64,000 nt of DNA, taken from positions 116,431,037 to 116,495,036 of the forward strand of contig OY757011.1 of assembly GCA_963580285.1 (NCBI GenBank), written 5' to 3'. The stretch comes from Lucinisca nassula. Taxonomy: Eukaryota > Mollusca > Bivalvia > Lucinida > Lucinidae. Below, in pieces: positions 13,055 to 24,974 of the stretch. Each line of letters begins with the position of its first letter. Position 1 is the stretch's first letter. Under the pieces are notes generated by a model. That model was not told the origin of the DNA. It searched no databases and was given only the letters and a program-made list of their open reading frames with translations. The position numbers were made by a program, and so were the translations under genes.

Positions 13055-14391
13055 ACAAATTTACCATTTTTCAACACCATTTTTAATGACAGATTCTTTC
13101 TGTCATTCTTCGTCGTGCTGCATGTTTTCAATTTTAACGTCCGAACTTCCGGCTTCCACTACTTTTGAAATATGACTCCGCGCAAATAGTCCGTTGTTTG
13201 TTGACTTTTCATGCTCGCTGTCTCAAAACTAATTTCTCATGGCATTATTTCCGCATTTTGATTACATGTTTTGTTTCATTTGTAATCAAAATACAAAAAT
13301 GATCTTTCTTAAATTACAAACAAAACGGGAAAAGTTAATTGAATATGCATAAGGAAAATTCCCATTTTATACAGACGACCGCATAATGGGTCATTGGCGA
13401 ATCTTGGAGACGGCGTCTAACCACGGCCTTCACTGCGGGCTTCACTGTTGTCGAAAGTTAGCCCATTTTTTTCCTAAATTAATTCCTATATTTCTAGCTG
13501 ACGCCCCTAAATTTTGATCCGGGATTTCGAAATGAAATCTTCGTCAGATAAGTGATAATATTACATTCAGTACAAAATGGGTTATGATTAATTATATTTG
13601 TATCAATACGCCATTAAAGTACCTTTGTATATTTTTAGAAAAGAAAAAAAAAACAACAAAAAAACAATATGTATAGAGCTACAATCAGTGCACACCATTT
13701 AAGTATCTAGATAAACTTTGAAAAGTAAAGAAAATAGACCGTCTAATATGCTGTATTTAACTTTTGATTCTCGGCCAAGCCGCTTTGTCTGGTCCTGACC
13801 CGCACACAACAGTTACAGGCCAGGTTAAGATTTTACCCCTTCAACCCACGAGTTTCTCCAGTTCGCTCTTCAGTCACTGAATTTGTACGTGTCCATTCTA
13901 CACATGTAAATTGGGTGTCTAGTCAATAGTCGTCAATAGCATGTCAAACCATGTAGAACCGAATGCGGTGTATCATTATGAGCCATCTCACCAGGTTCTA
14001 CACTGTTTGCATCTGTGGGTATCTGTACTTGGCTATAAAGGGCTGAAAGGGTACAGACTCATAACACTTACATGACCTAATTAAATGCGAAGTACGTGAC
14101 GCTAGAAACTTCACCGTACGGTAGCAAGCCAGCAATAATAAACTCTTAACAGTTATCACTGTCCAATTCTGTTGTATAGGTCTAAATAACTGAATATGTA
14201 AGCACAATGTTGTGATAAATAATTAGTCACATGCCGCAAAACTTCAAACATCGCACAAAAAGTGTTTTCCTTTATTGTAGCGCACGACATAAGGCAAGTT
14301 CTTGACTAAGCCGCGAAACACATCTGTCAACAAGTGTAAGCTTTTACAAGAAAGTTGCGGCTATGTGTTGTCAAAAAACTGGCAACTATCT
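13055..14391. other. Spacer with one degenerate MITE hairpin
   Basis: No convincing exon or RNA gene. A weak copy of the CAGTGTAGAACC hairpin lies at about 13939-14010 (ATGTAGAACC ... GGTTCTACACTGTTTGC). Confidence 0.55.
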
Positions 14392-14495
14392 CAGCAGGCA
14401 CATGACGTAATTGTGACGTCACATCAACGTCGGTGCAACGTCATGGCGTTGCATCGACGTTGATTTGACGTTGCCCTAGCGACGTGTGCCTGCTG
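14392..14495. mobile_element. 104-bp palindromic MITE with CAGCAGGCACA ends
   Basis: Perfect 11-bp terminal inverted repeats CAGCAGGCACA/TGTGCCTGCTG enclose several GACGT and ACGTTG motifs in both orientations. No coding capacity; the superfamily is not determined. Confidence 0.65.
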
Positions 14496-14740
14496 GGTAG
14501 TCATTTGCATGTTGTTTTATTTATAATGTCCAAGTAAAATGAAGATGAAAGTGTTTAACAGCCGATTCACCTCAGTTTTGTGAACCAAACTAAAAACAGC
14601 ACTCCAGCGCCATTGTCCTTATCACTTAAGAAAGTAAATCTGAATTGCACGACCCGCAGAAAAGCGACCGACTGAAGTCGGTTGATTTTCTAAGAGTGCC
14701 CTAAAATCACCGTGTCATTCTGTCATTCTGTCAGTCTGTC

Positions 14741-15370
14741 TGTCCGTCCGTAACCCGTTTGTGAAAATTGGTGATAGTGACTTTACCGCTTGGAATATTT
14801 AAACAATTTTTGTCATACTGAAAGATATCAATGAGATCTAACCAATGAACTTGCGAAATATTACATTCCATTTAGTATAGCCTCGCCGAGGCGAAAAATG
14901 TGAAAATTTTCGAACTGCTTCTCATCGGAAACCGTTGGGCCGATTGAAGTCAAATTTCATATGAAGCCTCTATGGGATGGAGGAAACCAAAATTTGCTCA
15001 TGGGATCCATGTCACATGACCAAAATGGCCGCCAAGCCATATATGGTCTGTCTGTCTGTCTGTCCGTAACCCGTTTGTGAAAATTGGTGATAGTGACTTA
15101 ACCGCCTGGAATATTTAAACAATTTTGGCATACTGATAGATATCAATGAGATCTAACCAATGAACTTGCGAAGTATTACATTCCATTTAGTATTGCCTCG
15201 CCGAGGCGAAAAATGTGAAAATTTTCGAACTGCTTCTCCTCGAAAACCGTTGGGCCGATTGAAGTCAAATTTCATATGGGGCCTCTATGGGATGGGGGAA
15301 ACCAAAATTTGCTCATGGGGTCCAGGTCACATGACCAAAATCGCCGCCAAGCCATATATGGTAAAAACCC
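14741..15370 (+). repeat. 313-bp tandem duplication
   Basis: The block TCTGTCCGTAACCCGTTTGT ... TTTAGTATAGCCTCGCCGAG ... GGCCGCCAAGCCATATATGG occurs at about 14741-15045 and again from about 15054, with few differences. Preceded by the hairpin ACCGACTGAAGTCGGT at about 14668-14683, so probably the 5' part of another HINE-like family whose array is short. Confidence 0.6.
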
Positions 15371-15848
15371 TTCAAAAATAGTCTTCTCCAGAACCACTGG
15401 GCAGATTTCCACGAAACTTGATAAATAGCATCTGGGACGTAGGCCCATCATAAATTGCTAAAATGGTGACCCTGGGTTGACTTTGACCTTCTTTGTGCCT
15501 AGGTCAAACTTTGACACATATGCTTTTGTATTGGAAAAGTGAGAATGCATTTTATCCTGCAAACCATTCAGAATACAGTACTAAAGTATAAGATATATTT
15601 TTGCTCCTTACGATAAGGCGCATTTATTGGGGGAGCCGTTTTAGGTCCAGGTCTCATGACCAAAATGGCCGCCATACCCATATATGGTTACACTCATAAA
15701 GCTAAAAGCATCCGGCGGGTCGTGTACTTCAGCTGAAGCACTGTTTTTTCACAGAATCTGTCATTTCAGTGCCTTTTGGCGCTTTGATATATATATGTTG
15801 GACAAGTCCATTTTTCATATAAGGGGTGGCAAGCATATTTTTTTCGTT
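15371..15848. repeat. Tail of the 14.7-kb repeat, no gene
   Basis: Contains blocks typical of the bivalve arrays (CTTCTCCAGAACCACTGGGC, TTGACCTT, CATGACCAAAATGGCCGCC). No intact reading frame of interest. Confidence 0.45.
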
Positions 15849-17641
15849 TTTAGCTCACCTGACCGAAGGTCATGGTGAGCTTTTGTGACTGTGAGATCTC
15901 CGGCGGCGTCGTTCGTAATGCGGTGTGCGTCGTGCATGCGTAAACTTTTCTTGTTAACCCTCTAGAAGCCACAGTTTTGATCCAATCATCATCAAACTTG
16001 GTCAGAATGATCATCCTGACAATATCTCGGTCAAGTTTGAATATGGGTCATGTCGGATCAAAAAGTAGGTCGCCAGGTCAAATCCACAGTTTTGGTCCAA
16101 TCATCCTCAACCTTGCTCAGAATGATCATCCTGACAATATCTCGGTCAAGTTCGAATATAGATCATGTCATGTCAAAAAGTAGGTCACCAGGTCAAATCA
16201 AAGGAAAACCTTGTTAACACTAGAGGCCACAGTTTTGGTCCAATCATCCTCAAACTTGCCCAGGATGATCATCCTGACAGTATCTCGGTCAAGTTTGAAT
16301 ATGGGTCATGTGTGGTCAAAAAGTAGGTCAGTAGGTCAAACCATAGAAAAACCATGTTAACACTCCGGAGGCCACAGTTTGGGTCCAATCATCTTCAAAC
16401 TTGCTCAGAATGATCATTTTGACAATATCTCGGTCGAGTTCAAATATGGGTCATGTCGGTTCAAAAAGTAGGTCAGTAGGGCAAATCACAGAAAAAACCT
16501 TGTTAACACTCTGGAGGCCACAGATTTGGTCCAATCATCCTCAAACTTGCTCAGAATCATCATCCTGACAATATCTGGGTAAAGTTCGAACATGGGTCAT
16601 GTGGGATCAAAAAGTAGGTCAGTAGGTCAAACCGTAGAAAAACCTTGTTAACACTCTAGAGGCCACAGTTTTGGTCGAATCATCATCAAACTTTCTCAGA
16701 ATGATCATCTCTGCAATATCTAGGTCAAGTTCGAATATTGGTCATGTGGGGTCAAAAGTAGGTCAAATCGTAGAAAAACCTTGTTTACACTCTAGAGACT
16801 GCAATTTTAGTCTAATTATCATCAAACTTGCTCAGAATGATCAGCTTGACAATATCTAGGTCAGGTTCCAATATTGGTCATGTCGGGTCAGAAAGTAGGT
16901 CAAATCGTAGAAAACCTTGTGAACACACTAGAGACCACAGTTTATGTCTGGTCATCATCAAACTTCGTCAGAATGATCATCTTGGCAATATCTCGGTCAC
17001 GTTTGAAAACAGGTCGGGTCATATCGGGTCAAAAATTAGATCAGTAGGTCAAATCATAGAAAAACGTTGTGAACACTCTAGAGGCCACATGTTTGGTCTG
17101 TTCGTAATCAAACTTGCTTAGAATGATAATTTGACAATATCTCGGTTACTTTCAAATATGGGTCATGTCCGTTCAATAAGTAGGTCAGTAGGTCAGATCA
17201 TAGAAAAACCTTGTGAACACACTAGAGGCCCCAGTTCTGGTCCGATCATTATCAAACTTGCTCAGAATGATCATCTTTACAATATCTGGATCAAGTTTGA
17301 ATATGGAGCACGTTGGTTCAAAAAAGTTGTGAACACACCAAGAGGCCAAAGTTTTAGTCCAATCATCATAAAACTTGCTCAGAATGATCATCTGGACAAT
17401 ATCTCAGTTAAGTTCAAATATGGGTCATTTCAAATCAAAAAGTAGATAACTAGGTTATTTTGTCATAACTTTTTAACCGTTTGAGATAGAGCCTTCATAT
17501 TTGGCATGTAGGTTCCTTGTGACAAGGGCTTCACACTCATATAAACTATTTGACATGTGGCCTTGACCCGTGACCTACTTTATCATAACTTTTGAACCAT
17601 ATGAGATAGAGCCTTCATATTTTGATTGTATGTTCGTTGTG

Positions 17642-17891
17642 TGTGATGACGGACATCCGTGGCCTAGTGGATAAGAGCGCTGACTCTTAGTCATTAGGTC
17701 TCTCACCGCCGTAGGTTCGAGCCTCGCTCGGGCCACGTGTGAGACGCCAAGTTCTGCAACGGAAGGTCAGGTGGTTTTTCTCCGGGTACTCCGGTTTTCG
17801 CCCACCTCTGATTAACGATCGGCTCGATATGAGTGAAATAATCTTGAAAGGGCCGTAAAACCAACCCCCCGCCCCCTTCCCCCCAAATAAA
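17642..17891 (+). mobile_element. tRNA-headed SINE, copy 1 (full length)
   Basis: Head with A box GTGGCCTAGTGGATAAGAGC and B box GGTTCGAGCC; the loop CTCTTAG gives a Lys (CTT)-like anticodon. Body ends GAAAGGGCCGTAAAACC. Target duplication ATGTTCGTTGTG at 17630-17641 and 17892-17903. Confidence 0.88.
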
Positions 17892-17964
17892 ATGTTCGTT
17901 GTGACAAGGCTTTCCGAGCCATTTAAAAAAATTGACCCATCACCTAGACCTTTGACTACTTTGT

Positions 17965-18290
17965 GTGTGTGTGTGTGTGTGTGTGAATTCGGGTTTAACG
18001 TCGCTTTCAACAATTTTTCAGTCATATCACGACGGTGTCTGGTTGCGACAGGGAGCTCAATGCTCACGTTTATAGTGCTGCCTCACTGAAGTATCATGTC
18101 CCAGACACATTACATGATACCACACCCAGTCACATTATCCTGACACTGGATCGACCAGTCCTAGCTCTACCCCGTAAATCTGAGTGCCAAGCGAGGAGCA
18201 GCTAGTACCATTGTTAACGACTTTGGTATGTCGCGGCCCGGGATCGAACCCGAGACCTCCCGTTCCCCAACTGAGCAATCGGGGCCGGTC
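17965..18290 (-). mobile_element. tRNA-headed SINE, GT-tailed family, copy 2
   Basis: Nearly identical to 9947-10279 but with a deletion in the anticodon region (head reads CCGTTCCCCAACTGAGC on the plus strand). Target duplication TTGACTACTTTGT at 17952-17964 and 18291-18303. Confidence 0.88.
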
Positions 18291-18547
18291 TTGACTACTT
18301 TGTAACTACTTTTTAAGCATTTGAGATACAGCCTTAATATTTGGCATGTAGGTTCCTTGCGACAAGGGTTTCCTATTCAGACATAAAATGTGACCTTTAC
18401 CTTGACATTTGACCTTCTTTATCATAACTTTTGAACCATTTGAGATTGTGCCTTCATATTTGGCATGCATGATCCTTGTGAAAAGGTATTTCCACCAATA
18501 CAAAAATTTTGTCTTATGACCTTGACCTTTGATCTAATTTGACCATT

Positions 18548-18784
18548 ACGGGCCTCCGTGGCCTAATGGATAAGAGCGCTGACTCTTAGTCATTAGGTCT
18601 CTCACCACCGTGGGTTCGAGCCTCGCTCGGGTCACGTGTGAGACGCCAAGTTCTGCAACGGAAGGTCAGGTGGTTTTTCTCCGGGTACTCCGGTTTTCGC
18701 CCACCTATGATTAACGATCGGCTCGATATGAGTGAAATAATCTTGAAAGGGCCGTAAAACCCAAACCAAAAAAAAAAAAAAAAA
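18548..18784 (+). mobile_element. tRNA-headed SINE, copy 2 (full length)
   Basis: Same family as 17642-17891, with GGGCCTCCGTGGCCTAATGG at the head and a poly-A tail of about 16. Short target duplication TTGACCATT at 18539-18547 and 18785-18793. Confidence 0.85.
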
Positions 18785-19012
18785 TTGACCATTTGAGATA
18801 GAGCCTTCATATTTGGCATGTAGTTTCCTTGTGTCATATAGAAATGACCTTGGCCTTTACATGTGACCTACTTTATCATAACTTTTGAACCATCTGAGGT
18901 AGAGCCTTCATCTTTGTCATGTATGTGTCTTGTGGCAACGACTTTCACCCACACAAAAATTTTGACCTGTAACCTTTGGCCTTCTTTCTCATAACTTTTG
19001 AACCATTTAAGA

Positions 19013-19560
19013 TAGACTTGCCCAAGTCCCTACATTTACATTTTGTACTTTTAAATGAAAGTCCCTTTAAACAAAAAAATATGTAAAAGTCTCTTTAGTC
19101 TTCATCTCTGGATGTTTATTTCACAATTTTCATGCCGGCCTCGTTGGCTCAGTCGGATGCGCGTCTGACTGGTGATCAGGAGGACGCGGGTTCGACTCCC
19201 GCCGGGGTCGGCAACATTCTTTCGTGGAGATTGATCATGAAATCTTTTCTACGGTCATTCTCTCCCTTCCGCTGATTCAAGAAGGGCAGTTGTCAGTTTC
19301 TGGCGAAAGAATGTGCACTGTACTGGTTAACCGCTTACGTATAAGCCTGCCCAGGAAAGTGTGGATAGGTAAACTGACCGGCTCAAAAAATGACCTAAAT
19401 AGTGTTGACTGGGCCGTTAAACTCCAATACAAACAAACAAAATTCACAATTTTCATAAAATACTGTATTGCTATTTCATTTACAATGTATTTATTTTTTT
19501 ATTTTTATTTTTTTGTAAAAAGTTATTTCTATACCTAACTAACAGACTTGGGCAAGTCTA
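19013..19560. mobile_element. MITE with 16-bp TIR and 9-bp target duplication
   Basis: Terminal inverted repeats TAGACTTGCCCAAGTC and GACTTGGGCAAGTCTA. Flanks CATTTAAGA at 19004-19012 and 19561-19569. The TIR is itself nearly palindromic (GACTTG/CAAGTC). The duplication length would suit Mutator- or hAT-like elements. The only insert inside is the SINE at 19134-19442. Confidence 0.8.
19134..19442 (+). mobile_element. tRNA-Thr-headed SINE, full length
   Basis: The first 73 bp fold as a tRNA: acceptor GCCGGCC/GGTCGGC with one G-T pair, A box GTTGGCTCAGTCGG, anticodon loop CTGGTGA (GGT, Thr), B box GGTTCGACTCC. The body ends with ACTCCAATACAAACAAACAA. Target duplication TTCACAATTTTCAT at 19120-19133 and 19443-19456. 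It shares its 3' part with the truncated copy at 32998. Confidence 0.88.
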
Positions 19561-20047
19561 CATTTAAGATAGAGCCTTCATATTTGGCATATAGGGTCCT
19601 TGTGACAAGGGCTTCTCAACCATGCAATTTTTTTGACCTTGACCTTTGATCGTTTTTGTCATAACTTTTGTATCATTTAAGGTAGAGCCTTCATATTTGG
19701 CATGTATGTTCCTTGTGAAAAGGTCTTCCCACCCATGCAAAAATTTGAGCTGTGACCTTGACCTTGATCTGTGACCTACTTAATCATAACTTTGGAACCA
19801 TTTGAGATAGAGCCTTCATATTTGGCATGTATATTCCTTGTGACAGTGGCTTCACATCCATACAAAAAGTTTGATCTGTGACCTTGACCTTTGACGTACT
19901 TTATCATAACTTTTGAACCATTTGAGATAGAACCTTCATATTTGGCCTGTATTTTCCTTCTGACAAGGCACCTTTCTGTATTACCACCATTTCATTGCTA
20001 CAGTGTGGACCAGGTGAGCGATCCAGGGCCATCATGGCCCTCTTTGT

Positions 20048-20184
20048 TATCCTATTTTTGATGGAAAATTCTGTTAGCAAATAGTGCAGGCCCTGATCAG
20101 ACGCTGCATTCTGCGGCGTCTGATCTGGGCCTGCACCATTTTCCACGGTACCCCTTTAGGGGTTTCACGCATGCAATGGGTTAA
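20048..20184 (-). mobile_element. TTAA MITE type A, truncated
   Basis: Palindrome GTGCAGGCCCTGATCAGACG.../...CGTCTGATCTGGGCCTGCAC followed by CAATGGGTTAA at 20174-20184. The outer left part is replaced by the HINE 3' end. A sister copy with the same left side lies at 23826-23951. Confidence 0.6.
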
Positions 20185-20395
20185 ATATTGTCCAGCTGAT
20201 TAACATTTTCTGAATATTAACCAATCAAATTACTTTATATAATGTATTTTATTCACAAACAGATTGACAAACAATGGTAGATCCTGATCAGATGGCTTTT
20301 TCAGAAGCCATCTGACCTGGATCTACACTTTGCAAAGGTACAGGCTATTAGTACCCATTCAGGAAATAGAAAGAATTTTCCCTTTGTTATCCTTA
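20185..20395. mobile_element. TTAA MITE type B, degenerate
   Basis: Contains AACCAATCAAATTACTTTAT and the GTAGATCCTGATCAGATGGC hairpin (20270-20330) as in the copy at 39302-39513, but its ends are eroded. Confidence 0.45.
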
Positions 20396-20878
20396 TTGGA
20401 GCTATGTTTCTGATAAGAAATATACATGAAAATGTACTGGTACAAAAGAAGTAGAGTCTAAGCCCCCAGTCTCAGTGTCACGTATTGAGCTATGTTTATT
20501 TTGTGCCATTTTGTAGGGAACTGATACTTAGCAATACCTTCCAAAGCCCACTGAAATGTAATAAACAGAAGTGAAGGCAATGATCAGGAATCGATACAAT
20601 TAACCCACACCTCCCTTCAGAGACACCAAAGGGAAAGAAACACAAGCATGAAATAACTAGACCCTAATAAAACTTAAATTATCATATCATATCGCATCTG
20701 ATATAACATCATGAAATAAATTCAATAATCCACTAGTGGGTTTTTGCAAATTAGTTAGATACGCCCCGTAACGTTACATGTACGACGTCCTTAAGAAGGT
20801 CGCGTTTACGAATGGCAAAATATTGGCATTTTTGTTGAACAATGGTGAATAAAATGTGTATTAAATCTAATATGATAA
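20396..20878. other. Spacer and the left part of the ATGTATTATT palindrome element
   Basis: From about 20715 it matches the left part of the element at 43070-43384 (CCACTAGTGG, CCGTAACGTTACATGTACGA). Before that nothing is recognised. Confidence 0.45.
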
Positions 20879-21034
20879 ATAGAATCTTGCATTTGTGCTC
20901 ATGTATTATTGAATTTGTTAAACTCGTTGAAGAAAAGGGATAAAAATGCTCGACACAGCCTCGCATGTTATAACTTTTCCTCAACTCGTTTAATAAATTC
21001 AATAATACATGAACATTCATGTAAGATCCTCTAT
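20879..21034. mobile_element. Long palindrome (ATGTATTATT family), copy 1
   Basis: Arms TAGAATCTTGCATTTGTGC...CATGTATTATTGAATTTGTT and their inverse, centred on a GCTCG...CGAGC-like turn. Imperfect inverted repeat of about 155 bp, also at 32119-32268 and 43231-43384. Confidence 0.7.
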
Positions 21035-21305
21035 TATAGTACGTTTTACTACGTGTTTTCGCTTGGTATACGCTACATATATCGAAATGCCACGTATGTT
21101 TTGAAAATTTTAAATTTGAAACTTAGCTGGGTAATGTATGTACATGTAGCTATATATGTACTATGTTATCACAACGTTTTTACTATTACCATGTGTAACG
21201 TTTTAAAATATGTAGTGAAACATAGCCCTTAATATATGCCGCTGAGATTGTGGCCTGTATTTAGCCATATATATCCGTATGTTATACGTTGTCACTACTT
21301 TTTAA

Positions 21306-21500
21306 CTAACCTGAGCTGAAGGCTCCAGGGGAGCTATTGTGATCACTCATCATCTGTCGTCGTCCGTACATGTGTCCACAATTCCTTTAAACAACATCTC
21401 CTAAACCAATGAACAGATTTTGACCAAACTTGGCAGAAATGATCTTTGTGCGGTCCTCTCTTAAAGTTGGTCAAAGAATTCCATCCCATGCAGAACTCCA
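21306..21500 (+). repeat. 5' fragment of a HINE-like element
   Basis: CCTGAGCTGAAGGCTCCAGG hairpin, then CATCTGTCGTCGTCCGTAC, AACAACATCTCCTAAACC and ATTTTGACCAAACTTGGC, the usual start of these elements, without array or 3' end. Confidence 0.55.
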
Positions 21501-21599
21501 GGTTAATAAGTCTGTGGAGCGATCAGTCAGGCCGTGAGGTTATTAACAAATTTTCATGCGAAACTCAACCGGGCATGAAATTGGTCATCACGAAAACAC

Positions 21600-21800
21600 G
21601 CCTATATAACTCTAACCCCCTGGAACCCCACTTTTATATAGTAAAACTGGGGTTTACAGGGGTAAACTTTAGTTTTCTTATTTCTGCTCTAAAATATAGA
21701 TTGTGGGTACTTCTTAGAACCGTCTCGATGAGGCGGTTCTAACGAGTACCTACGATCTATATTTTGGGCAAATATAAGAAAAGTATCACAATTTTTCATC
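21600..21800. mobile_element. Palindromic MITE (ATTGTGGGTACTCGTTAGAACC family), copy 1
   Basis: Palindrome at 21691-21774 with GATGAGGCGGTTCTAACGAG in its right arm, flanked on the left by the family's GGGGTTTACAGGGGTAAAC block. Other copies at 22349, 22653, 23218, 27184, 31345, 32905, 41803, 49432, 49877 and 54368. Confidence 0.65.
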
Positions 21801-22652
21801 TTAAAATTTATGTTTCGGCGGTAAAATTTCCAATGTATTTATATAGGCCTGTTTTTGTAATGGCTAATACGTAATTGTTAAATACCAACACTTTAGGATT
21901 GTGTCAGAGCCTGTGGTTTCTGTCATGCTGATAAAACTAAAATATCAACAGTTGTTGGCATTTTAATATTTATCAGCAGGACAAACACTATGCTCAGCTG
22001 AGTTTATCATGAAAAAAACATAAATAACCTCATGGCCTTGTTAGCAAGTCTGTGTAATGAACAACCCTCTAACCACACTTTTTTGAGAGAAAAATCAGGC
22101 TCAGGATATAAAACGTTTTTCATGCTCAACCCACTTGAACATTAAAATTTATCCTGTTCAAACAATTCAAAATGCCAACAATTTTTTAGCAGGATAAAGG
22201 ATATTCTGTGCTGATCTGAGCAGGAATATTGTCTGATTTGTTTGTACTTTAATAGTTATGAGCATCAAAAATCTCATGCTCAGCTGAGTTGAGCATGAAA
22301 ACAGTTTTATAACCTCGGGGCATACATTATTTCCAAGATTTTGGCTCAAAACATGGATTTTGGGTATTCATTAGAACCGGTTCTAACAGGCACCCATAAG
22401 GTATGTACTAGAAACAAGGGAAAATAACAAAAGTTTTCATCTGAAGAATGCTAGTTCTAGACCATGATGCCGCGAAAGACGCTTCTAGAAAACATGATAA
22501 ACTAAATTTCCCCAAAGGTGGGGAAGACTATACCGACATGTAGCAAACAGCCTCATTAGCAGAGATATTCATTTGATAACACCTGTGGTGACATGTGCTT
22601 CCAACTGACATTTTTAACGACTTTGTCATGGCTTCCTTAACTCTACTTGACA

Positions 22653-22735
22653 CATAGATTGTGGGTGCTTGTCTGAGCCGCCTCATTAGGCTGATTCCAG
22701 AGGTGGTAATTATGAGTACCAACAATCTATATTTT
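22653..22735. repeat. Degenerate palindrome of the TTAGAACC family
   Basis: ACATAGATTGTGGGTGCTTG on the left and GAGTACCAACAATCTATATT on the right; the middle is diverged. A shorter remnant is at 22349-22400. Confidence 0.5.
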
Positions 22736-23217
22736 AGAACTGTAACAAAAATTAAGGAAAGAATTTATTTCTACATTCCGATCACCCGTTTGGGACTGTT
22801 AAAAAGTTGTCTTATAAGACCACTTTTCAATGGTCCCAAAGGTGTTCTCTTGCAGAGGACAATTTGTGCAAAAACAATGGAAAGGACGAAAAACTTAAAC
22901 CTGTAAATATGGATTTAAAACAAAAAAAAACTTTCCTGACATTTATTGGCCTAAATTGCAGAACTTCACTGTAAAAAATCCCTGTAAACCACACTTTTCT
23001 CCATACTAAACGGGGGTTCAAACGGAATTCATTACACGGACGGCTTGTTAACCATCCGATGATTTATATGAAGTGATCCCTTTGGAAGTTTTGCGGTATG
23101 ACTCTAAGAAATTTACGATATTTAAGCGCTATCATTAGGAAAACATGTCCGTTTGAAATAATGGCGTCCAACATGATGTCAGAAATGACAAATATTAAGA
23201 AAAAATTATTTCTGCTT

Positions 23218-23292
23218 TCAACATAGATTGTGGATGCTCGTTAGAACCGCGTCAATGAGGCGGTTCTAACGAGTACCCACAAACTATGTATG
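23218..23292. mobile_element. Palindromic MITE core of the TTAGAACC family
   Basis: ACATAGATTGTGGATGCTCG pairs with CGAGTACCCACAAACTATGT around GCGTCAATGAGGCG. Flanked on the right by the family's TGAGGTTTAAAGGGG block. Confidence 0.65.
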
Positions 23293-23825
23293 TTTTTGAG
23301 CAAAAATAAGGAAGAATAATGTATACCCCCATTGACCCCACTTTCCTCTGTATAAAGTGAGGTTTAAAGGGGTCTTTATTTCACGGACTTGTTATCGCGA
23401 TGGCAAGCGACCACCAGACTCCCAGAGTACAAAAATAATTGCAACAGGACATGTAGTTTGCTGACCAGCACTAAACTCAAGAATGCTCACGGGAACACCA
23501 GCCTAAAAAGGTTAGGGAAAGTTATATCAAATTTGTCTGCATGACATAAAGCCTAAGAAATTTTCCAAGAAGTAACATTATGCCGCTGCAAACATCATTT
23601 CATATTGGACGATAATCAGGCGCTTGTCATTTTCCGTGCTAATAAGATTTATTATCGGAAACTAAATGAATTTTCTACGCCAAAAATCGTGATAATTGCT
23701 CTGAGACGGGTCGCTGTTCTACTAGCCGTGTTCCGAATGTCGCTGTAATATTGTGCTTTAACACATTGTATACTAGTGGACTTTTCCATTGCTATAAGTT
23801 GGACAAGTCCTTTTGTCATATACGG

Positions 23826-23951
23826 GCCTATTTTTTCATATTCTATTTTTGACGGAAAATTCTGTTAGCACATAGTGCAGGCAAAACCCGACGTTCTGTG
23901 GCGTCTGATCTGGGCCTGCACTGTTTGCCAAGGTACCCCTTGGGGGGTTAA
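23826..23951 (-). mobile_element. TTAA MITE type A, truncated
   Basis: Hairpin arms AGTGCAGGC and GCCTGCACT with GGCGTCTGATCTGGGCC, ending at GGGGTTAA. Shares CTATTTTTGACGGAAAATTC with 20048-20184. Confidence 0.55.
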
Positions 23952-24339
23952 ATTGCATCGTATCCTGAGCTTTGAAGTTACCGAATAATACTGAAGACAC
24001 ACGCTATTCTCGGGCTTGGATAGCGCGGTGGTATGTACCTGGGACCCTTGGAGTTTTACGAGCCAGCCAACACTATTTAAGTTATATCCAGCCACACTTT
24101 TGCTGGTCATGGTTAACCAATACAATGCTCATTCTTTTGCCATTAACCCTTATGACGCCGAAGAATAACTACATCTGAAAATGTCGTCTGCTTATGTCGC
24201 CTGCTGAATTGTTTCCAAATTTTGCTTACAAACAGTGTGGACCCAAATCGGACCAGTTTGTGATTGGCATTTTATCGGTAAACAAGCGACAGAATGACCG
24301 TAGAAAAGATTTCATGAAAACTCTCCACGACAGAGTGTT

Positions 24340-24420
24340 GCTGACCCCGGAAGGTATTGAAACCTAAACCTCCTGATTACCAGTCAGACTCGCATCGTAC
24401 TATGCTACCGAGGCCGACGG
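24340..24420 (-). repeat. Degenerate tRNA-Thr-like SINE head
   Basis: On the minus strand TCTGACTGGTAATCAGGAGG and the flanking arms resemble the head at 19134, with mutated B box and broken acceptor. No tail is recognised, so it is a remnant. Confidence 0.45.
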
Positions 24421-24974
24421 AAAGGGAAGAGGACCCCAGTCCAAATTTAGTGTTTTTTTTTTTTGTTTTTTTTTTTTTTTGTTTTGTTTTGTTTTTTGTT
24501 TTCTTTTGTTTTTGTTTTTCTTTTCAAATACTCCAGCTTCCTCCACCAGCTTAAGCATGAAAAATAATCCATCTTCTGCCCACATCTTGTTAATTTGTAT
24601 TTTTTCCTTTACTATGAATCGATCACCGAGTTTCTTTGTAAATAGTGCATTAAGCCATTGGCGCTCCTAGCTCCTTTTCCGGGGATTAACAATGCTTGAT
24701 GAGTCTTTAACTAACCACTAAAAATATATTTAACAGATAATTATTCTTTCACATGCTACTTTTAACTTGTCTTTAACCTAAAGCAAAACAAAATACCGAG
24801 AAATGATACAGACCTAACATACATGTTGCTACATATAAATGGTCTATAAAAATGTAATCCTTTGGAAGCAAGGAATACAGCACAGGATTGAAAAGCCTGG
24901 TGCAAAAAATCCACCCTATGATGAAATGAAGGGAGACAATAAAGTTTAAGTTGTTTTTTCTTGAATTTTCGTTT

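Larger units (their letters stand above)
15849..20047 (+). mobile_element. HINE/pearl-like element with two array types and nested insertions
   Basis: 5' hairpin AGCTCACCTGACC/GGTCATGGTGAGCT at 15852-15881. Array one, about 15950-17450, has units of about 140 bp (AACTTGCTCAGAATGATCAT, CAATATCTCGGTCAAGTT). Array two, about 17450-19990, has units of about 130 bp (CATAACTTTTGAACCATTTG, GCCTTCATATTTGGCATGTA). 3' end GGTGAGCGATCC plus hairpin AGGGCCATCATGGCCCT at 20025-20041. Array two is interrupted by three SINEs and by a MITE that itself holds a SINE. Confidence 0.7.

Noticed and set aside
15160..15381. 73-codon frame in the 313-bp duplication
   Set aside because: Repeat-derived; the frame is not kept in the other copy and no domain is recognised.
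19134..19206. A functional tRNA-Thr(GGT) gene
   Set aside because: It folds well, but it is directly joined to a SINE body and tail with flanking target duplications, so it is a SINE head.
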